Shown here: positions 8,987 to 23,565 of the stretch, in pieces | Numbering within the stretch: the first letter of the stretch is position 1 | Layout of the letters: each line of letters starts with the position of its first letter | Assembly: GCF_022790535.1 (NCBI RefSeq) | Contig: NZ_LOHG01000009.1 | Location: 199,083-263,082, forward strand | Origin: Pseudomonas maioricensis | GTDB taxonomy: Bacteria > Pseudomonadota > Gammaproteobacteria > Pseudomonadales > Pseudomonadaceae | Direction: 5' to 3' | Length of the DNA stretch: 64,000 nt | Translations under genes and position numbers: made by a program | The notes under the pieces: model-generated | Told to the model about the DNA's origin: nothing | The model's input: the letters and a program-made list of their open reading frames with translations, nothing else | Database searches by the model: none

Positions 8987-9550
8987 ATGGCTGACGAACA
9001 GAATCTGGATGCGCAGACCCAGGACCAGGCTGCCGAAGCGGTTTCCGGTGAAGATTTGGTAACCCGCGTGCAAGTGCTCGAAGAGCAACTGGCTGCGGCG
9101 CAGGACCAGTCCCTGCGAGTGGCTGCGGATTTGCAGAACGTCCGCCGCCGTGCAGAACAGGATGTAGAAAAGGCTCACAAGTTCGCCCTCGAGAAATTCG
9201 CCGGTGACTTGCTGCCGATCGTTGACAGCCTTGAGCGTGGTCTTGAGCTGTCCAATCCGGACGACGAAAGCATTCGTCCGATGCGTGAAGGCATCGAGCT
9301 GACGCTGAAAATGTTTAGCGACACCCTCAAGCGTTACAACCTCGAAGCCATTGATCCGCATGGTCAGCCATTCAATGCCGAGCACCATCAGGCAATGGCC
9401 ATGCAGGAAAGCGCTGACGTTGAACCCAACAGCGTGTTGAAAGTGTTTCAGAAGGGCTACCAGCTCAATGGTCGTCTGCTGCGCCCGGCCATGGTCGTGG
9501 TCAGCAAGGCACCATCGCCTGTTCAGCCATCAATTGATGAGCAGGCTTGA
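8987..9550 (+). CDS. grpE: Nucleotide exchange factor GrpE
   Basis: Exchanges ADP for ATP on DnaK and acts as a thermosensor. The 187 residues have an acidic, disordered N terminus, a long helix ([17 protein letters not shown] to about residue 75, with [17 protein letters not shown]) and a C-terminal beta-wing ([33 protein letters not shown]). AAAGGAG at 8974-8980 is the ribosome site. First gene of grpE-dnaK-dnaJ behind a sigma32-type promoter. Confidence 0.97.
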   Translation: MADEQNLDAQTQDQAAEAVSGEDLVTRVQVLEEQLAAAQDQSLRVAADLQNVRRRAEQDVEKAHKFALEKFAGDLLPIVDSLERGLELSNPDDESIRPMREGIELTLKMFSDTLKRYNLEAIDPHGQPFNAEHHQAMAMQESADVEPNSVLKVFQKGYQLNGRLLRPAMVVVSKAPSPVQPSIDEQA

Positions 9551-9653
9551 AATCAGCTGTCTGGCCCCCATTTATAGGCCAAGCGTTTAAGAGCTACCGC
9601 AATTTGTAAACGCAGTTGCGGCAACCAAATTCAAAATTTCGGGAGATTCAAAG

Positions 9654-11573
9654 ATGGGCAGAATTATCGGTATCGACCTGGGGACCACCAACTCCTGCGT
9701 CTCTATTCTGGAAAACGGTAGCGTCAAGGTTATCGAGAACGCCGAAGGCGCGCGTACCACGCCTTCGATCATCGCTTATGCCAACGATGGCGAGATCCTG
9801 GTAGGCCAGTCGGCCAAGCGCCAGGCGGTCACCAACCCGCATAACACTCTGTACGCGGTAAAGCGTCTGATCGGTCGTAAGTTCGAAGAAGAAGTTGTTC
9901 AGAAAGACATTCAGATGGTCCCTTACAAAATCGCCAAAGCTGACAATGGCGATGCGTGGGTTGAAGTCAACGGCAAGAAAATGTCGCCTCCTCAGATTTC
10001 TGCTGAAATCCTGAAGAAGATGAAGAAAACCGCTGAAGACTACCTCGGCGAAGCAGTGACCGAGGCGGTGATCACCGTTCCGGCTTACTTCAACGACAGC
10101 CAGCGTCAGGCCACCAAAGACGCCGGTCGCATTGCCGGTCTGGACGTAAAACGTATTATCAACGAACCAACCGCAGCCGCTCTGGCATACGGTATGGACA
10201 AAGCGAAGGGCGACCACACTGTCATCGTTTATGACCTGGGTGGCGGTACTTTCGACGTTTCGGTTATCGAAATTGCTGAAGTTGATGGCGAGCACCAGTT
10301 CGAAGTGCTGGCAACCAACGGTGACACGTTCCTGGGTGGCGAAGACTTCGACATCCGTCTGATCGACTACCTCGTTGACGAATTCAAGAAAGAAAGCGGC
10401 ATGAACCTTAAAGGGGACCCGCTGGCCATGCAGCGCCTGAAAGAAGCCGCTGAAAAAGCCAAGATCGAACTGTCTTCGAGCAATTCGACCGACGTTAACC
10501 TGCCGTACATCACTGCAGATGCGACCGGTCCTAAGCACTTGAACGTCAAGATCTCCCGCGCCAAGCTGGAATCGCTGGTTGAAGACCTGGTTCAGCGCAC
10601 CATCGAACCTTGCCGTATCGCGTTGAAAGACTCCGGTATCGACATCAGCGCCATCAACGACGTGATCCTGGTCGGTGGCCAGACTCGTATGCCGTTGGTA
10701 CAGCAGAAAGTCACTGAGTTCTTCGGCAAAGAAGCGCGTAAAGACGTTAACCCGGACGAAGCCGTCGCCATGGGTGCTGCTATCCAGGGCGCAGTATTGG
10801 CCGGTGACGTTAAAGACGTTCTGCTGCTGGACGTTAGCCCGCTGACACTGGGTATCGAAACCATGGGCGGCGTGATGACTGCTCTGATCGACAAGAACAC
10901 CACGATTCCTACCAAGAAATCGCAAGTGTTCTCCACTGCTGACGACAACCAGAACGCTGTGACCATTCACGTGCTGCAAGGTGAGCGCAAGCAGGCGGGT
11001 CAGAACAAGTCTCTGGGCAAGTTCGACCTGGCCGAGATTCCACCAGCACCACGTGGCGTTCCACAGATCGAAGTGACCTTCGACATCGACGCCAACGGCA
11101 TTCTGCACGTGGGCGCCAAAGACAAGGCAACCGGCAAGCAGCAGTCGATCGTGATCAAAGCCAACTCCGGTCTGTCGGATGAAGAAATTCAGCAAATGAT
11201 CCGTGATGCTGAAGCCAACACTGAAGAAGACCGCAAGTTCGAAGAGCTGGCGACTGCTCGTAACCAGGGCGATGCGCTGGTTCACTCGACTCGCAAAATG
11301 ATCTCCGACGCGGGCGACAAAGTCACCGCGGAAGAGAAGACTGCGATCGAAGCTGCACTGGTTGCTCTTGAAGCTGCAGTCAAAGGCGACGACAAGGCTG
11401 CCATCGACGCGAAAGTCGAAGAGCTGTCCAAGGTCTCCGCGCCAGTGGCTCAGAAAATGTACGCCGAGCAGGCCGAGCAACCACAAGCGGGTGCTCAGGC
11501 GGCGAAGGAAGAAACCAAGCCTGCTGACGACGTTGTCGATGCAGAGTTTGAAGAAGTAAAAGAAAACAAGTAA
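9654..11573 (+). CDS. dnaK: Hsp70 chaperone DnaK
   Basis: ATP-driven chaperone. The 639 residues comprise the actin-like ATPase ([12 protein letters not shown] at residues 5-16; [15 protein letters not shown] near 193; [11 protein letters not shown] near 340), the hydrophobic [19 protein letters not shown] linker and substrate-binding sandwich, a helical lid and an acidic tail ending EFEEVKENK. Start ATG 9654 with GGGAGA upstream. It lies 103 bases after grpE and 326 bases before dnaJ, which is wider than usual for this operon. Confidence 0.98.
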   Translation: MGRIIGIDLGTTNSCVSILENGSVKVIENAEGARTTPSIIAYANDGEILVGQSAKRQAVTNPHNTLYAVKRLIGRKFEEEVVQKDIQMVPYKIAKADNGDAWVEVNGKKMSPPQISAEILKKMKKTAEDYLGEAVTEAVITVPAYFNDSQRQATKDAGRIAGLDVKRIINEPTAAALAYGMDKAKGDHTVIVYDLGGGTFDVSVIEIAEVDGEHQFEVLATNGDTFLGGEDFDIRLIDYLVDEFKKESGMNLKGDPLAMQRLKEAAEKAKIELSSSNSTDVNLPYITADATGPKHLNVKISRAKLESLVEDLVQRTIEPCRIALKDSGIDISAINDVILVGGQTRMPLVQQKVTEFFGKEARKDVNPDEAVAMGAAIQGAVLAGDVKDVLLLDVSPLTLGIETMGGVMTALIDKNTTIPTKKSQVFSTADDNQNAVTIHVLQGERKQAGQNKSLGKFDLAEIPPAPRGVPQIEVTFDIDANGILHVGAKDKATGKQQSIVIKANSGLSDEEIQQMIRDAEANTEEDRKFEELATARNQGDALVHSTRKMISDAGDKVTAEEKTAIEAALVALEAAVKGDDKAAIDAKVEELSKVSAPVAQKMYAEQAEQPQAGAQAAKEETKPADDVVDAEFEEVKENK

Positions 11574-11899
11574 GCGCAGGCTCACTTGCAAGCCAGTTGA
11601 CCGTTTTCGGGCGGTCGCTGGTAGGATGTCGCCGCGCGGGAGCTTGCTCCCGCGTTGGCGTGTCTGGAATAGACGAAATTTTTGCGGCCTGCGGTATCTA
11701 CCGCAAGCTGCTGTGGCAAGGTCGTCATGCTCCTGCATGGTGGCTTGTTCTGCCGCTTTCCCGGTCAGCCTGGCCGGTGAAATGAAGACCAGGATCGTTG
11801 AATTGACGTGAGTTGGGTCCGGGGCCTGTATGGGGCTCAACGAGTTTGGCAAAGCTCAGGAGGGTTTTGCCGGACGTCCTCAAGAGTGCGGAAGAATTT
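11574..11899 (+). other. dnaK-dnaJ intergenic region with palindrome
   Basis: 326 bases without a supported gene. CGCGGGAGCTTGCTCCCGCG at 11634-11653 is a perfect 20-base palindrome, like the core of a REP half, with no T-run. It could stabilise the dnaK 3' end or attenuate dnaJ. A frame open from 11813 into dnaJ lacks family similarity. No second heat-shock promoter was found. Confidence 0.6.
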
Positions 11900-13036
11900 A
11901 TGGCAAAGCGTGACTATTACGAAGTTTTGGGGGTGGAGCGAGGCTCCAGCGAGGCTGATCTGAAGAAAGCTTATCGTCGTCTGGCGATGAAGCATCACCC
12001 TGATCGCAATCCTGATGACAAAGCATCGGAAGAGCTGTTCAAAGAAGCCAATGAGGCCTACGAAGTTCTGTCCGATGCGAGCAAGCGTGCGGCCTATGAC
12101 CAATACGGTCACGCTGGCGTCGACCCAAGCATGGGTGGCGGCGGCTTCGGTGGCGGTGCTGGCGGTGCAAACTTCTCCGATATCTTCGGCGATGTATTCA
12201 GTGACTTCTTCGGCGGTGGCCGGGGCGGTGGCGGTGGTCGTGGTGGCGCTCAGCGCGGTAGCGATCTGCGTTACACCCTTGAGCTGAACCTCGAAGAAGC
12301 CGTGCGTGGTACCTCGGTTAATATTCGGGTCCCGACGCTGGTCAATTGCAAACCTTGCGACGGTTCGGGTGCCAAGAAAGGCTCCTCGCCTGTTACCTGC
12401 CCGACGTGCGGCGGTATTGGTCAGGTTCGCATGCAGCAAGGTTTCTTCTCGGTGCAGCAAACCTGCCCGCGTTGCCACGGTAACGGCAAGATCATTTCCG
12501 ATCCGTGCGACTCGTGCCACGGTGAAGGTCGTGTCGAAGAGTACAAGACGCTCGCTGTGAAAGTGCCGCCTGGAGTGGATACCGGCGATCGCATCCGTCT
12601 CTCCGGCGAAGGCGAAGCGGGTACGCAAGGTGGGCCAACGGGCGACCTGTACGTGGTGATCAATGTGCGCGAGCACGCGATCTTCCAGCGTGACGGTAAG
12701 CATCTGTTCTGCGAAGTGCCAATCAGCTTCACCGATGCCGCACTTGGTGGTGAGCTTGAAGTGCCAACGCTGGATGGTCGCGTCAAACTGAAGATTCCTG
12801 AAGGTACCCAGACGGGCAAACAGTTCCGCTTGCGTGGCAAGGGCGTAGCGCCGGTACGTGGCGGTGGCGCAGGGGACTTGATGTGCCGTGTGGCTGTCGA
12901 GACTCCGGTCAATCTGGGTCGTCGTCAGCGTGAACTGCTCGAAGAGTTCCGCTCAACGCTTGAAGGCGATAGCTCTCACTCCCCGAAAGCCACCGGCTGG
13001 TTTGACGGTGTGAAGCGTTTCTTCGGCGATTTGTAA
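11900..13036 (+). CDS. dnaJ: Co-chaperone DnaJ (Hsp40)
   Basis: Stimulates DnaK ATPase and delivers substrates. The 378 residues contain the J domain (HPD at residues 33-35), a glycine/phenylalanine-rich linker (about 75-125), four CxxCxGxG zinc repeats ([32 protein letters not shown]) and the C-terminal substrate domain. I start at [10 protein letters not shown] (ATG 11900), which has GGAAG upstream; 29 further in-frame codons upstream are not DnaJ-like. dapB starts 12 bases after the stop. Confidence 0.98.
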   Translation: MAKRDYYEVLGVERGSSEADLKKAYRRLAMKHHPDRNPDDKASEELFKEANEAYEVLSDASKRAAYDQYGHAGVDPSMGGGGFGGGAGGANFSDIFGDVFSDFFGGGRGGGGGRGGAQRGSDLRYTLELNLEEAVRGTSVNIRVPTLVNCKPCDGSGAKKGSSPVTCPTCGGIGQVRMQQGFFSVQQTCPRCHGNGKIISDPCDSCHGEGRVEEYKTLAVKVPPGVDTGDRIRLSGEGEAGTQGGPTGDLYVVINVREHAIFQRDGKHLFCEVPISFTDAALGGELEVPTLDGRVKLKIPEGTQTGKQFRLRGKGVAPVRGGGAGDLMCRVAVETPVNLGRRQRELLEEFRSTLEGDSSHSPKATGWFDGVKRFFGDL

Positions 13037-13852
<816 letters not shown>

Positions 13853-13866
13853 TTGACCGCTGCGAG

Positions 13867-13904
13867 AGAGGCGTAACCCCTGAGATACAGGGTTTGCGCC
13901 TCTG
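13867..13904 (+). terminator. dapB terminator
   Basis: GAGGCGTAACCC pairs with GGGTTTGCGCCTC across an 11-base loop, followed by TGTTTTATT. It separates the dnaJ-dapB transcript from carA. Confidence 0.8.
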
Positions 13905-13994
13905 TTTTATTCTTTCTCGGGAACTTCTGTCGCATTCCCTCGTCTTTTCGCCTCATTGGCGGTAGACCAAAAAAGCCTTTTTCTGTAAGCTACA

Positions 13995-14073
13995 GCTTTA
14001 GTGTGTCCACTAAAAGCGCGCAGATGATTCGATAAGAAAGCGGGGTGACGTAACTACGTCATTCCGCTTTTTT
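13995..14073 (+). promoter_or_regulatory. carA leader: hairpin, mini-ORF and terminator (candidate attenuator)
   Basis: A hairpin GCTTTAGTG (13995-14003) / CACTAAAAGC (14008-14017) is followed by a three-codon open frame ATG ATT CGA TAA (14024-14035), then a strong intrinsic terminator at 14037-14073: AAAGCGG and TGACGTA pairing with TACGTCA and CCGCTTT, ending TTTTTT. The terminator stops 46 bases before the carA start, so transcription must read through it unless a promoter lies between. Attenuation by pyrimidine or arginine supply is plausible but inferred. Confidence 0.65.
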
Positions 14074-14118
14074 GCAACCTGCGAACGCCCTTTCAGGCTT
14101 TACTTACGGGAGGTCTTC

Positions 14119-15255
14119 TTGACTAAGCCAGCCATACTCGCCCTTGCTGATGGCAGCATTTTTCGCGGCGAAGCCATTGGAGCCGACGGTCAAACCGTTG
14201 GCGAGGTAGTGTTTAACACTGCCATGACCGGCTATCAGGAAATCCTTACCGATCCTTCCTATGCCCAGCAAATCGTTACTCTGACGTACCCGCACATCGG
14301 CAACACCGGTACCACTCCTGAAGACGCTGAGTCAGATCGCGTCTGGTCTGCCGGTCTGGTCATTCGTGATCTGCCGCTGGTTGCCAGCAACTGGCGTAAC
14401 AAGCTGTCGCTGGATGAATACCTGAAAGCCAACAACGTCGTAGCAATCGCTGGCATCGACACCCGTCGCCTGACCCGCATCCTGCGTGAGAAAGGCGCAC
14501 AGAACGGCTGCATCATGGCCGGTGACAACATTTCCGAAGAAGCTGCAATTGCTGCCGCGCGTGGCTTCCCGGGCCTGAAAGGCATGGACCTGGCGAAAGT
14601 CGTCAGCGTCAAGGAAGCGTACGAGTGGCGCTCCAGCGTCTGGTCGTTGAAGACTGATAGCTGCCCGGAAATCGCCGCGTCCGAATTGCCATACCACGTT
14701 GTAGCCTATGACTACGGCGTCAAGGTCAACATCCTGCGCATGCTGGTTGAGCGCGGTTGCCGCGTGACCGTGGTCCCTGCGCAAACGCCTGCCAGCGAAG
14801 TACTCGCGTACAAGCCTGACGGTGTATTCCTGTCCAACGGCCCTGGCGACCCGGAGCCGTGCGATTACGCCATCAAGGCGATCAAGGAAGTGCTGGAAAC
14901 CGACATTCCGGTATTCGGTATTTGCCTGGGTCACCAACTGCTGGCGCTGGCTTCCGGTGCCAAGACAGTGAAGATGGGCCATGGCCACCACGGTGCCAAC
15001 CACCCGGTACAGGATCTGAAAACCGGCGTTGTGATGATCACCAGCCAGAACCACGGTTTTGCGGTGGATGAAGCGACACTGCCGGCCAATGTTCAGGCGA
15101 TCCACAAGTCGCTGTTCGACGGCAGCCTGCAGGGCATCGAGCGTACCGACAAGGACGCGTTCAGCTTCCAGGGTCACCCTGAAGCAAGCCCGGGCCCGAC
15201 TGACGTGGCTCCGCTGTTTGATCGTTTCATCGAAACCATGGCCAAGCGACGCTGA
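14119..15255 (+). CDS. carA: Carbamoyl-phosphate synthase small (glutaminase) subunit
   Basis: Hydrolyses glutamine and channels ammonia to CarB for carbamoyl phosphate, shared by arginine and pyrimidine synthesis. The 378 residues have the N-terminal CPSase small domain ([15 protein letters not shown]) and a class I amidotransferase domain with nucleophile Cys269 in GICLGHQ and the GHPEASPGP histidine/glutamate pair. The start is TTG at 14119, with GGGAGG at 14108-14113; no ATG near it preserves the conserved [13 protein letters not shown] leader terminator precedes it. Confidence 0.97.
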   Translation: MTKPAILALADGSIFRGEAIGADGQTVGEVVFNTAMTGYQEILTDPSYAQQIVTLTYPHIGNTGTTPEDAESDRVWSAGLVIRDLPLVASNWRNKLSLDEYLKANNVVAIAGIDTRRLTRILREKGAQNGCIMAGDNISEEAAIAAARGFPGLKGMDLAKVVSVKEAYEWRSSVWSLKTDSCPEIAASELPYHVVAYDYGVKVNILRMLVERGCRVTVVPAQTPASEVLAYKPDGVFLSNGPGDPEPCDYAIKAIKEVLETDIPVFGICLGHQLLALASGAKTVKMGHGHHGANHPVQDLKTGVVMITSQNHGFAVDEATLPANVQAIHKSLFDGSLQGIERTDKDAFSFQGHPEASPGPTDVAPLFDRFIETMAKRR

Positions 15256-15386
15256 ACGGTTGCCTTGAGAATGTAACGCGCAGCGCTGGGCTGGACCTGG
15301 ATGAACGTCCGGCGAAGACCGCCCAGCCGCTGCAAAGAAGTTCAAGACGGCTTGCCGACTGACCTACGGATTTGAGTGACAAACCC

Positions 15387-18604
<3,218 letters not shown>

Positions 18605-18608
<4 letters not shown>

Positions 18609-19081
18609 TCAAATACCCAATGACAGTTCAGGGCGCTCGCGCCCTGGAAGAAGAGTTGACCCACCTGACCAAGGTGGTTCGCCCAAAACTCAGCCAGGAC
18701 ATCGGTACTGCGCGTGAGTTGGGTGACCTGAAGGAAAACGCTGAGTACCACGCTGCCCGCGAGCAGCAAGGTATGGTTGAGGCGCGTATCCGTGATATCG
18801 AAGGCCGTATGCAGAATGCTGTGGTCATTGATGTCACCACGATCCCGCATACCGGCAAAGTGATTTTCGGCACCACAGTGGAAATCGCCAACGTCGAGAC
18901 TGACGAATCTGTGAAATACCAGATCGTCGGTGAAGACGAGGCAGACATCAAACAGGGCAAGATTTCGGTCGGCTCACCCATCGCTCGCGCCTTGATTGCC
19001 AAGGAAGAGGGTGATGTGGTGGTGGTCAAAACGCCAAGCGGCGTGATCGAGTACGAGATTGTTGAAGTCAGCCACATTTGA
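18605..19081 (+). CDS. greA: Transcription elongation factor GreA
   Basis: Rescues backtracked RNA polymerase by stimulating transcript cleavage. The 158 residues show the N-terminal coiled coil with the acidic tip ([16 protein letters not shown] near residue 40) and the C-terminal FKBP-like domain ([17 protein letters not shown]). It overlaps carB by four bases (ATGA), so it is translationally coupled to it. Confidence 0.98.
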
Positions 19082-19109
19082 ACAAAGTCGCCCGTTTTCG
19101 ACGGGCGCA

Positions 19110-19502
19110 TTGACCTGGCAGCTTGCCCAGACTTTTTGGGTGGGCGGCCTGGTCTTGTTGCATCTGGCGATGCTCGCAGTACTTGATCAGACCGGCCTTG
19201 CGCCGTTGTTGATCAATGAGCTCACCGGTTTTTCCGGCGCGTTACTGGTCGGGATTGCAGTGTTATGTGCGACCCTGCAGTTGGCTGTTTTGGTGAGTTT
19301 CAAGCGGTCGGCAGGTATCTGGCGTGATTTGCGCGGACAATTGCTGATCGTTGCGATTCTGTCGGCGGGCGGCTACTTCGCCTTGCGGCTGTGGTTGCCG
19401 AATGCGATTAGCTGGCAGTTGCTGAGCTACACGATTTTGGGAATGTCCGGCCTGCTGCTGGTTTTACAGCCTGTGCCGGAGAGTAGCGCCAGGGCACGCT
19501 GA
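19110..19502 (+). CDS. DUF4149-like small membrane protein
   Basis: Hydrophobic protein of about 130 residues with four likely membrane helices (FWVGGLVLLHLAMLAVLD; GALLVGIAVLCATLQLAVLV; LLIVAILSAGGYFALRLW; LLSYTILGMSGLLLVL). The layout and WVGGLVLLHL start resemble DUF4149 proteins that follow greA in pseudomonads. Function unknown. The start is uncertain: no ATG is available; I prefer TTG 19110 preceded by a GACGGGC stretch, while another TTG at 19059 lies inside greA. It converges with yhbY. Confidence 0.75.
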   Translation: MTWQLAQTFWVGGLVLLHLAMLAVLDQTGLAPLLINELTGFSGALLVGIAVLCATLQLAVLVSFKRSAGIWRDLRGQLLIVAILSAGGYFALRLWLPNAISWQLLSYTILGMSGLLLVLQPVPESSARAR

Positions 19503-19523
19503 TGCGGCCCTGGGCTGGTGATA

Positions 19524-19832
19524 TCAAACTGCGCGATGGACGTTGGAAAGCTGCTTGTTTACCTTTGGGTTCTTGCGGTAGATCAACGCCATTTTGCCGA
19601 TGACCTGCACAAGATCCGCAGATCCGGCCTTGCACAGTTCGGCAATGGCTTGAAGGCGGCTTTCGCGATCCAGGATGTTGAGTTTGATCTTGATCAGCTC
19701 GTGATCGCTCAGTGCGCGCTCCAGTTCGGCTAGCACACCTTCGGTCAAACCATTGTCAGCCACGATCAATACCGGTTTCAGATGGTGGCCAATGGATTTG
19801 TACTGTTTCTTCTGCTCTTGAGTGAGCGGCAT
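19524..19832 (-). CDS. yhbY: YhbY/CRS1-family RNA-binding protein
   Basis: Single CRM-domain protein (102 residues) associated in E. coli with pre-50S ribosomal particles. Typical segments are QKKQYKSIGHHLKPVLIVADNG, the GLTEGVLAELERALSDHELIK helix and VIGKMALIYRKNP, whose GxxG-like loop contacts RNA. It is divergent from rlmE, another 50S maturation gene, which fits a ribosome role. Confidence 0.93.
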   Translation of the reverse strand: MPLTQEQKKQYKSIGHHLKPVLIVADNGLTEGVLAELERALSDHELIKIKLNILDRESRLQAIAELCKAGSADLVQVIGKMALIYRKNPKVNKQLSNVHRAV

Positions 19833-19936
19833 AATCTGACCCCTGCGTCTGATCTTGTAAAAAGCGGCGGCCAGTTTACCCGAGCGAGTCCGGGACCGCC
19901 CACTTAATCACGACTCGATTATTTTTGAGGTGCCCC

Positions 19937-20587
19937 GTGGCCCGTTCCAAGACAAGCCATAACTGGCTCAAAGAACACTTCGACGACAAATACGTCAAAA
20001 TGGCGCAAAAGGACGGCTACCGTTCACGCGCCAGCTACAAGCTGCTCGAGATTCAGGAAAAGGACAAAATTATTCGTCCTGGTATGACCGTCATTGACCT
20101 CGGCGCTGCGCCCGGAGGCTGGTCGCAAGTGACCAGTCGTCTGATTGGGGGTCAAGGTCGGCTGATTGCGTCTGACATACTGGAAATGGACAGCATCCCT
20201 GATGTCACCTTTATTCAAGGGGATTTCACCGAGGACGCGGTCCTTGCACAAATTCTGGAAGCTGTCGGTAATACACAGGTAGACCTTGTGATTTCCGATA
20301 TGGCCCCCAATATGAGTGGACTGAGTGCTGTTGACATGCCTCGCGCAATGTTTCTTTGCGAGTTGGCACTCGATCTTGCCGGACGGGTTTTGCGCCCTGG
20401 TGGTGATTTTCTGATCAAGGTTTTCCAGGGTGAAGGCTTTGATGTGTACCACAAGGACATTCGCAAGCTGTTTGACAAGGTTCAGATGCGCAAGCCGTTG
20501 TCATCGCGTGATCGCTCCCGCGAGCAGTATTTGTTGGGGCGTGGTTTCCGCGGTATTGAAGGTTCGGCGAGCGATGAGCGCCTTTGA
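19937..20587 (+). CDS. rlmE: 23S rRNA 2'-O-ribose U2552 methyltransferase
   Basis: RrmJ/FtsJ enzyme methylating the A-loop of 23S rRNA on late 50S particles. Residues show the SAM site [11 protein letters not shown] (near 58) and the catalytic lysine/aspartate residues in [22 protein letters not shown] and [10 protein letters not shown]. The start is GTG 19937 ([11 protein letters not shown]), with GAGGTG seven bases upstream; length 216. ftsH follows after 182 bases, the classical rlmE-ftsH heat-shock pair. Confidence 0.96.
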   Translation: MARSKTSHNWLKEHFDDKYVKMAQKDGYRSRASYKLLEIQEKDKIIRPGMTVIDLGAAPGGWSQVTSRLIGGQGRLIASDILEMDSIPDVTFIQGDFTEDAVLAQILEAVGNTQVDLVISDMAPNMSGLSAVDMPRAMFLCELALDLAGRVLRPGGDFLIKVFQGEGFDVYHKDIRKLFDKVQMRKPLSSRDRSREQYLLGRGFRGIEGSASDERL

Positions 20588-20769
20588 GGTGCAGCGATAG
20601 TTTTTTTTAAATGGCCTTGTCGATGCAGCATCACCGAGCATCGTGTAGTCAAAGTTTCACAAAGGGTTACAGACGGCGCCTGCCACATCTGTAGGTTCTG
20701 TAGTAAGTTAGGCCGGTGAATATCATGCGAGGCACGCTCTGCGTGGAGCTTGCTTCAGAGGGTAGCTAA

Positions 20770-22689
20770 TTGAACGATATGGCAAAGAATTTGATCCTGT
20801 GGTTGATCATCGCAGCTGTCCTGGTGACGGTGATGAACAACTTCTCCAGCCCTAACGAGCCGCAGACCCTCAACTATTCCGAGTTCATCCAGCAAGTGAA
20901 GGATGGCAAGGTCGAGAAAGTTGCTGTGGATGGCTACGTCATCACGGGCAAGCGCAGTGATGGCGACACCTTCAAGACCATTCGTCCGGCGATTCAGGAC
21001 AATGGTTTGATTGGTGATCTGGTCAACAACAACGTGGTTGTTGAAGGCAAACAGCCTGAACAGCAGAGCATCTGGACCCAGTTGCTGGTAGCCAGCTTCC
21101 CGATTCTGGTGATCATCGCTGTCTTCATGTTCTTCATGCGCCAGATGCAAGGTGGTGCTGGAGGCAAGGGCGGGCCGATGAGTTTCGGCAAGAGCAAGGC
21201 GCGCCTTCTCTCTGAAGATCAGGTCAAGACCACGCTGGCTGACGTTGCAGGTTGCGACGAAGCCAAGGAAGAAGTGGGCGAGCTGGTCGAATTCCTCCGT
21301 GATCCGGGCAAATTCCAGCGTCTGGGCGGTCGTATTCCTCGCGGCGTGCTGATGGTTGGCCCGCCGGGTACCGGTAAAACCTTGCTGGCGAAAGCCATTG
21401 CGGGTGAAGCGAAAGTACCGTTCTTCACGATCTCCGGTTCTGACTTCGTGGAAATGTTCGTGGGTGTTGGCGCAAGCCGCGTTCGCGACATGTTCGAACA
21501 AGCCAAGAAGCATGCTCCTTGCATCATCTTCATCGACGAAATCGATGCCGTGGGTCGCCATCGTGGCGCGGGCATGGGTGGTGGTCATGATGAGCGTGAG
21601 CAGACTCTCAACCAGTTGCTGGTAGAGATGGACGGCTTTGAAATGAATGACGGCATCATCGTCATCGCTGCGACCAACCGTCCTGACGTACTCGACCCTG
21701 CGCTGCTGCGCCCAGGCCGTTTTGACCGTCAGGTCGTAGTGGGTCTGCCGGATATTCGCGGTCGTGAACAGATTCTCAAGGTTCACATGCGTAAAGTGCC
21801 GATGGGCGACGACGTCAACGCGGGTGTTATTGCGCGTGGTACGCCTGGCTTCTCCGGTGCTGACCTTGCCAACCTGGTTAACGAGGCATCGCTGTTCGCT
21901 GCCCGTACCGGTAAGCGCATCGTCGAGATGAAAGAGTTTGAACTCGCCAAAGACAAAATCATGATGGGCGCTGAGCGCAAATCCATGGTCATGTCCGAGA
22001 AAGAGAAGCGCAACACGGCTTATCACGAAGCGGGTCACGCAATCGTGGGTCGTGTGGTGCCAGAGCATGATCCGGTTTACAAAGTGTCGATCATCCCTCG
22101 CGGTCGTGCGCTGGGTGTCACTATGTTCCTCCCTGAGGAAGATCGTTACAGCCTGTCCAAGCGTGCCCTGATCAGTCAGATCTGCTCGTTGTATGGCGGT
22201 CGGATTGCTGAAGAGATGACCCTGGGTTTTGACGGTGTTACCACTGGCGCTTCCAACGACATCATGCGGGCCAGTCAGATTGCCCGGAACATGGTGACCA
22301 AGTGGGGGCTCTCAGAGAAGCTGGGTCCTCTGCTGTACGGCGAAGACGAAGATCAGGGCTACCTGGGTCGTGGCGGCGGTGGCACCAGCAGTGGTTTGTC
22401 GGCTGACACCTCTCGTTTGATTGACTCTGAAGTGCGCAGCATCATCGATCAGTGCTACGGCACCGCCAAACAGATCCTCACCGACAATCGTGAGAAGCTC
22501 GACGCGATGGCAGATGCGTTGATGAAGTACGAAACGATTGATGCTGAGCAGATCGACGATATTATGGCTGGCCGTACTCCGCGTGAGCCGCGCGATTGGG
22601 AAGGTGGTTCGGGTACTCCAGGTACGCCGGTTACACCTCCGGACGTTCGTCCGGAAGCCCCGATCGGTGGCCCTGCCGCTGAACACTAA
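20770..22689 (+). CDS. ftsH: ATP-dependent zinc metalloprotease FtsH
   Basis: Membrane-anchored hexameric AAA+ protease degrading misfolded membrane proteins and, in E. coli, sigma32 and LpxC. Order: N-terminal helix (residues 6-23), periplasmic domain, second helix (about 102-122), AAA+ domain with Walker A GPPGTGKT (197-204), Walker B FIDEID and SRH, then zinc site HEAGH (419-423). 639 residues, with a Gly/Pro-rich C terminus. The AGAGGG at 20756-20761 favours TTG 20770; ATG 20779 (MAKNLIL) is the alternative and matches E. coli. Confidence 0.97.
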   Translation: MNDMAKNLILWLIIAAVLVTVMNNFSSPNEPQTLNYSEFIQQVKDGKVEKVAVDGYVITGKRSDGDTFKTIRPAIQDNGLIGDLVNNNVVVEGKQPEQQSIWTQLLVASFPILVIIAVFMFFMRQMQGGAGGKGGPMSFGKSKARLLSEDQVKTTLADVAGCDEAKEEVGELVEFLRDPGKFQRLGGRIPRGVLMVGPPGTGKTLLAKAIAGEAKVPFFTISGSDFVEMFVGVGASRVRDMFEQAKKHAPCIIFIDEIDAVGRHRGAGMGGGHDEREQTLNQLLVEMDGFEMNDGIIVIAATNRPDVLDPALLRPGRFDRQVVVGLPDIRGREQILKVHMRKVPMGDDVNAGVIARGTPGFSGADLANLVNEASLFAARTGKRIVEMKEFELAKDKIMMGAERKSMVMSEKEKRNTAYHEAGHAIVGRVVPEHDPVYKVSIIPRGRALGVTMFLPEEDRYSLSKRALISQICSLYGGRIAEEMTLGFDGVTTGASNDIMRASQIARNMVTKWGLSEKLGPLLYGEDEDQGYLGRGGGGTSSGLSADTSRLIDSEVRSIIDQCYGTAKQILTDNREKLDAMADALMKYETIDAEQIDDIMAGRTPREPRDWEGGSGTPGTPVTPPDVRPEAPIGGPAAEH

Positions 22690-22697
22690 GGCCTGAC

Positions 22698-23549
22698 ATG
22701 AACGCTGTGCTGTACCCAACCCGGTTGCCTTGCGGCAACCGGGTTCTTGATTTGTCCCGTACGCATGTTATGGGCATCCTCAACGCAACTCCCGATTCCT
22801 TCTCTGATGGTGGTCGCTACACCCATCTCGATGCTGCGTTGAAGCACGCACAGGCGATGGTTGCTGCGGGGGCTACGCTGATTGATGTCGGGGGCGAATC
22901 TACTCGCCCTGGCGCGCGTGCCGTGTCGCCCACTGAAGAGCTTGAGCGTGTTGCGCCTGTCGTAGAAGCCTTGAGTCGTGAGCTGGATGTGATCATTTCG
23001 GTGGACACGTCAACGCCTGCGGTTATTCGCGAAACAGCGCGTCTAGGCGCCGGACTGATCAACGATGTTCGTTCGTTGCGTCGTGATGGTGCGCTGGATG
23101 CGGCTGCAGCTACGGGGTTGCCGGTGTGCTTGATGCACATGCGCGGCGAGCCGGGTGACATGCAGGATGATCCGAAGTATGGCGATCTGGTCGCAGAGGT
23201 CAGCGCGTTCTTGCGCGAGCGAATGGACCAGTGCGCAGTTGCCGGCATTCCTGAAGAGCGCATTATTCTTGATCCGGGTTTTGGCTTCGCCAAGAGCCTC
23301 GATCACAATCTGAGCTTGTTCAAGCATATGCAGGAACTGCATATGCTGGGGCGTCCGCTATTGGTTGGCGTCTCGCGCAAGAGCATGATTGGCGGTGCGC
23401 TGGGTCGCCCGGTGGGTGAGCGCCTTTATGGTGGTCTTGCCCTTGCCGCGCTGGCGATGACCAAGGGCGCAAGAATTCTACGTGTGCATGATGTGGCCGA
23501 AACGGTCGATGTCGTGCGGATGATTGCCGCAGTTGAAGCGGCGCAATAA
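22698..23549 (+). CDS. folP: Dihydropteroate synthase
   Basis: Condenses 4-aminobenzoate with the pterin pyrophosphate in folate synthesis; the sulfonamide target. TIM-barrel motifs are [14 protein letters not shown] near residue 27, [31 protein letters not shown] and [12 protein letters not shown]. Length 283. It starts eight bases after ftsH. A perfect 12-base-pair hairpin lies within codons 7-16 (22718-22745), so translation may depend on unfolding it. Confidence 0.97.
   Translation: MNAVLYPTRLPCGNRVLDLSRTHVMGILNATPDSFSDGGRYTHLDAALKHAQAMVAAGATLIDVGGESTRPGARAVSPTEELERVAPVVEALSRELDVIISVDTSTPAVIRETARLGAGLINDVRSLRRDGALDAAAATGLPVCLMHMRGEPGDMQDDPKYGDLVAEVSAFLRERMDQCAVAGIPEERIILDPGFGFAKSLDHNLSLFKHMQELHMLGRPLLVGVSRKSMIGGALGRPVGERLYGGLALAALAMTKGARILRVHDVAETVDVVRMIAAVEAAQ
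22718..22745 (+). promoter_or_regulatory. Hairpin inside the start of folP
   Basis: AACCCGGTTGCC (22718-22729) and GGCAACCGGGTT (22734-22745) form a perfect 12-bp stem with a TTGC loop, 18 bases into the coding region. No T-run follows, so termination is unlikely; translation attenuation or mRNA processing is possible. Confidence 0.6.
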
Positions 23550-23565
23550 GAATATTGGAGCATCC

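Noticed and set aside
9648..11852. Long open frame on the minus strand opposite dnaK (734 codons)
   Set aside because: It mirrors a highly expressed, strongly codon-biased gene; the product has no recognisable domain. The same holds opposite infB (28995-31133), pnp (33001-35127), carB (16389-18491) and nusA (26895-28541).
13927..13945. TGTCGC half-site as an ArgR box before carA
   Set aside because: Only the first hexamer fits; the downstream adenines and a second half are missing.
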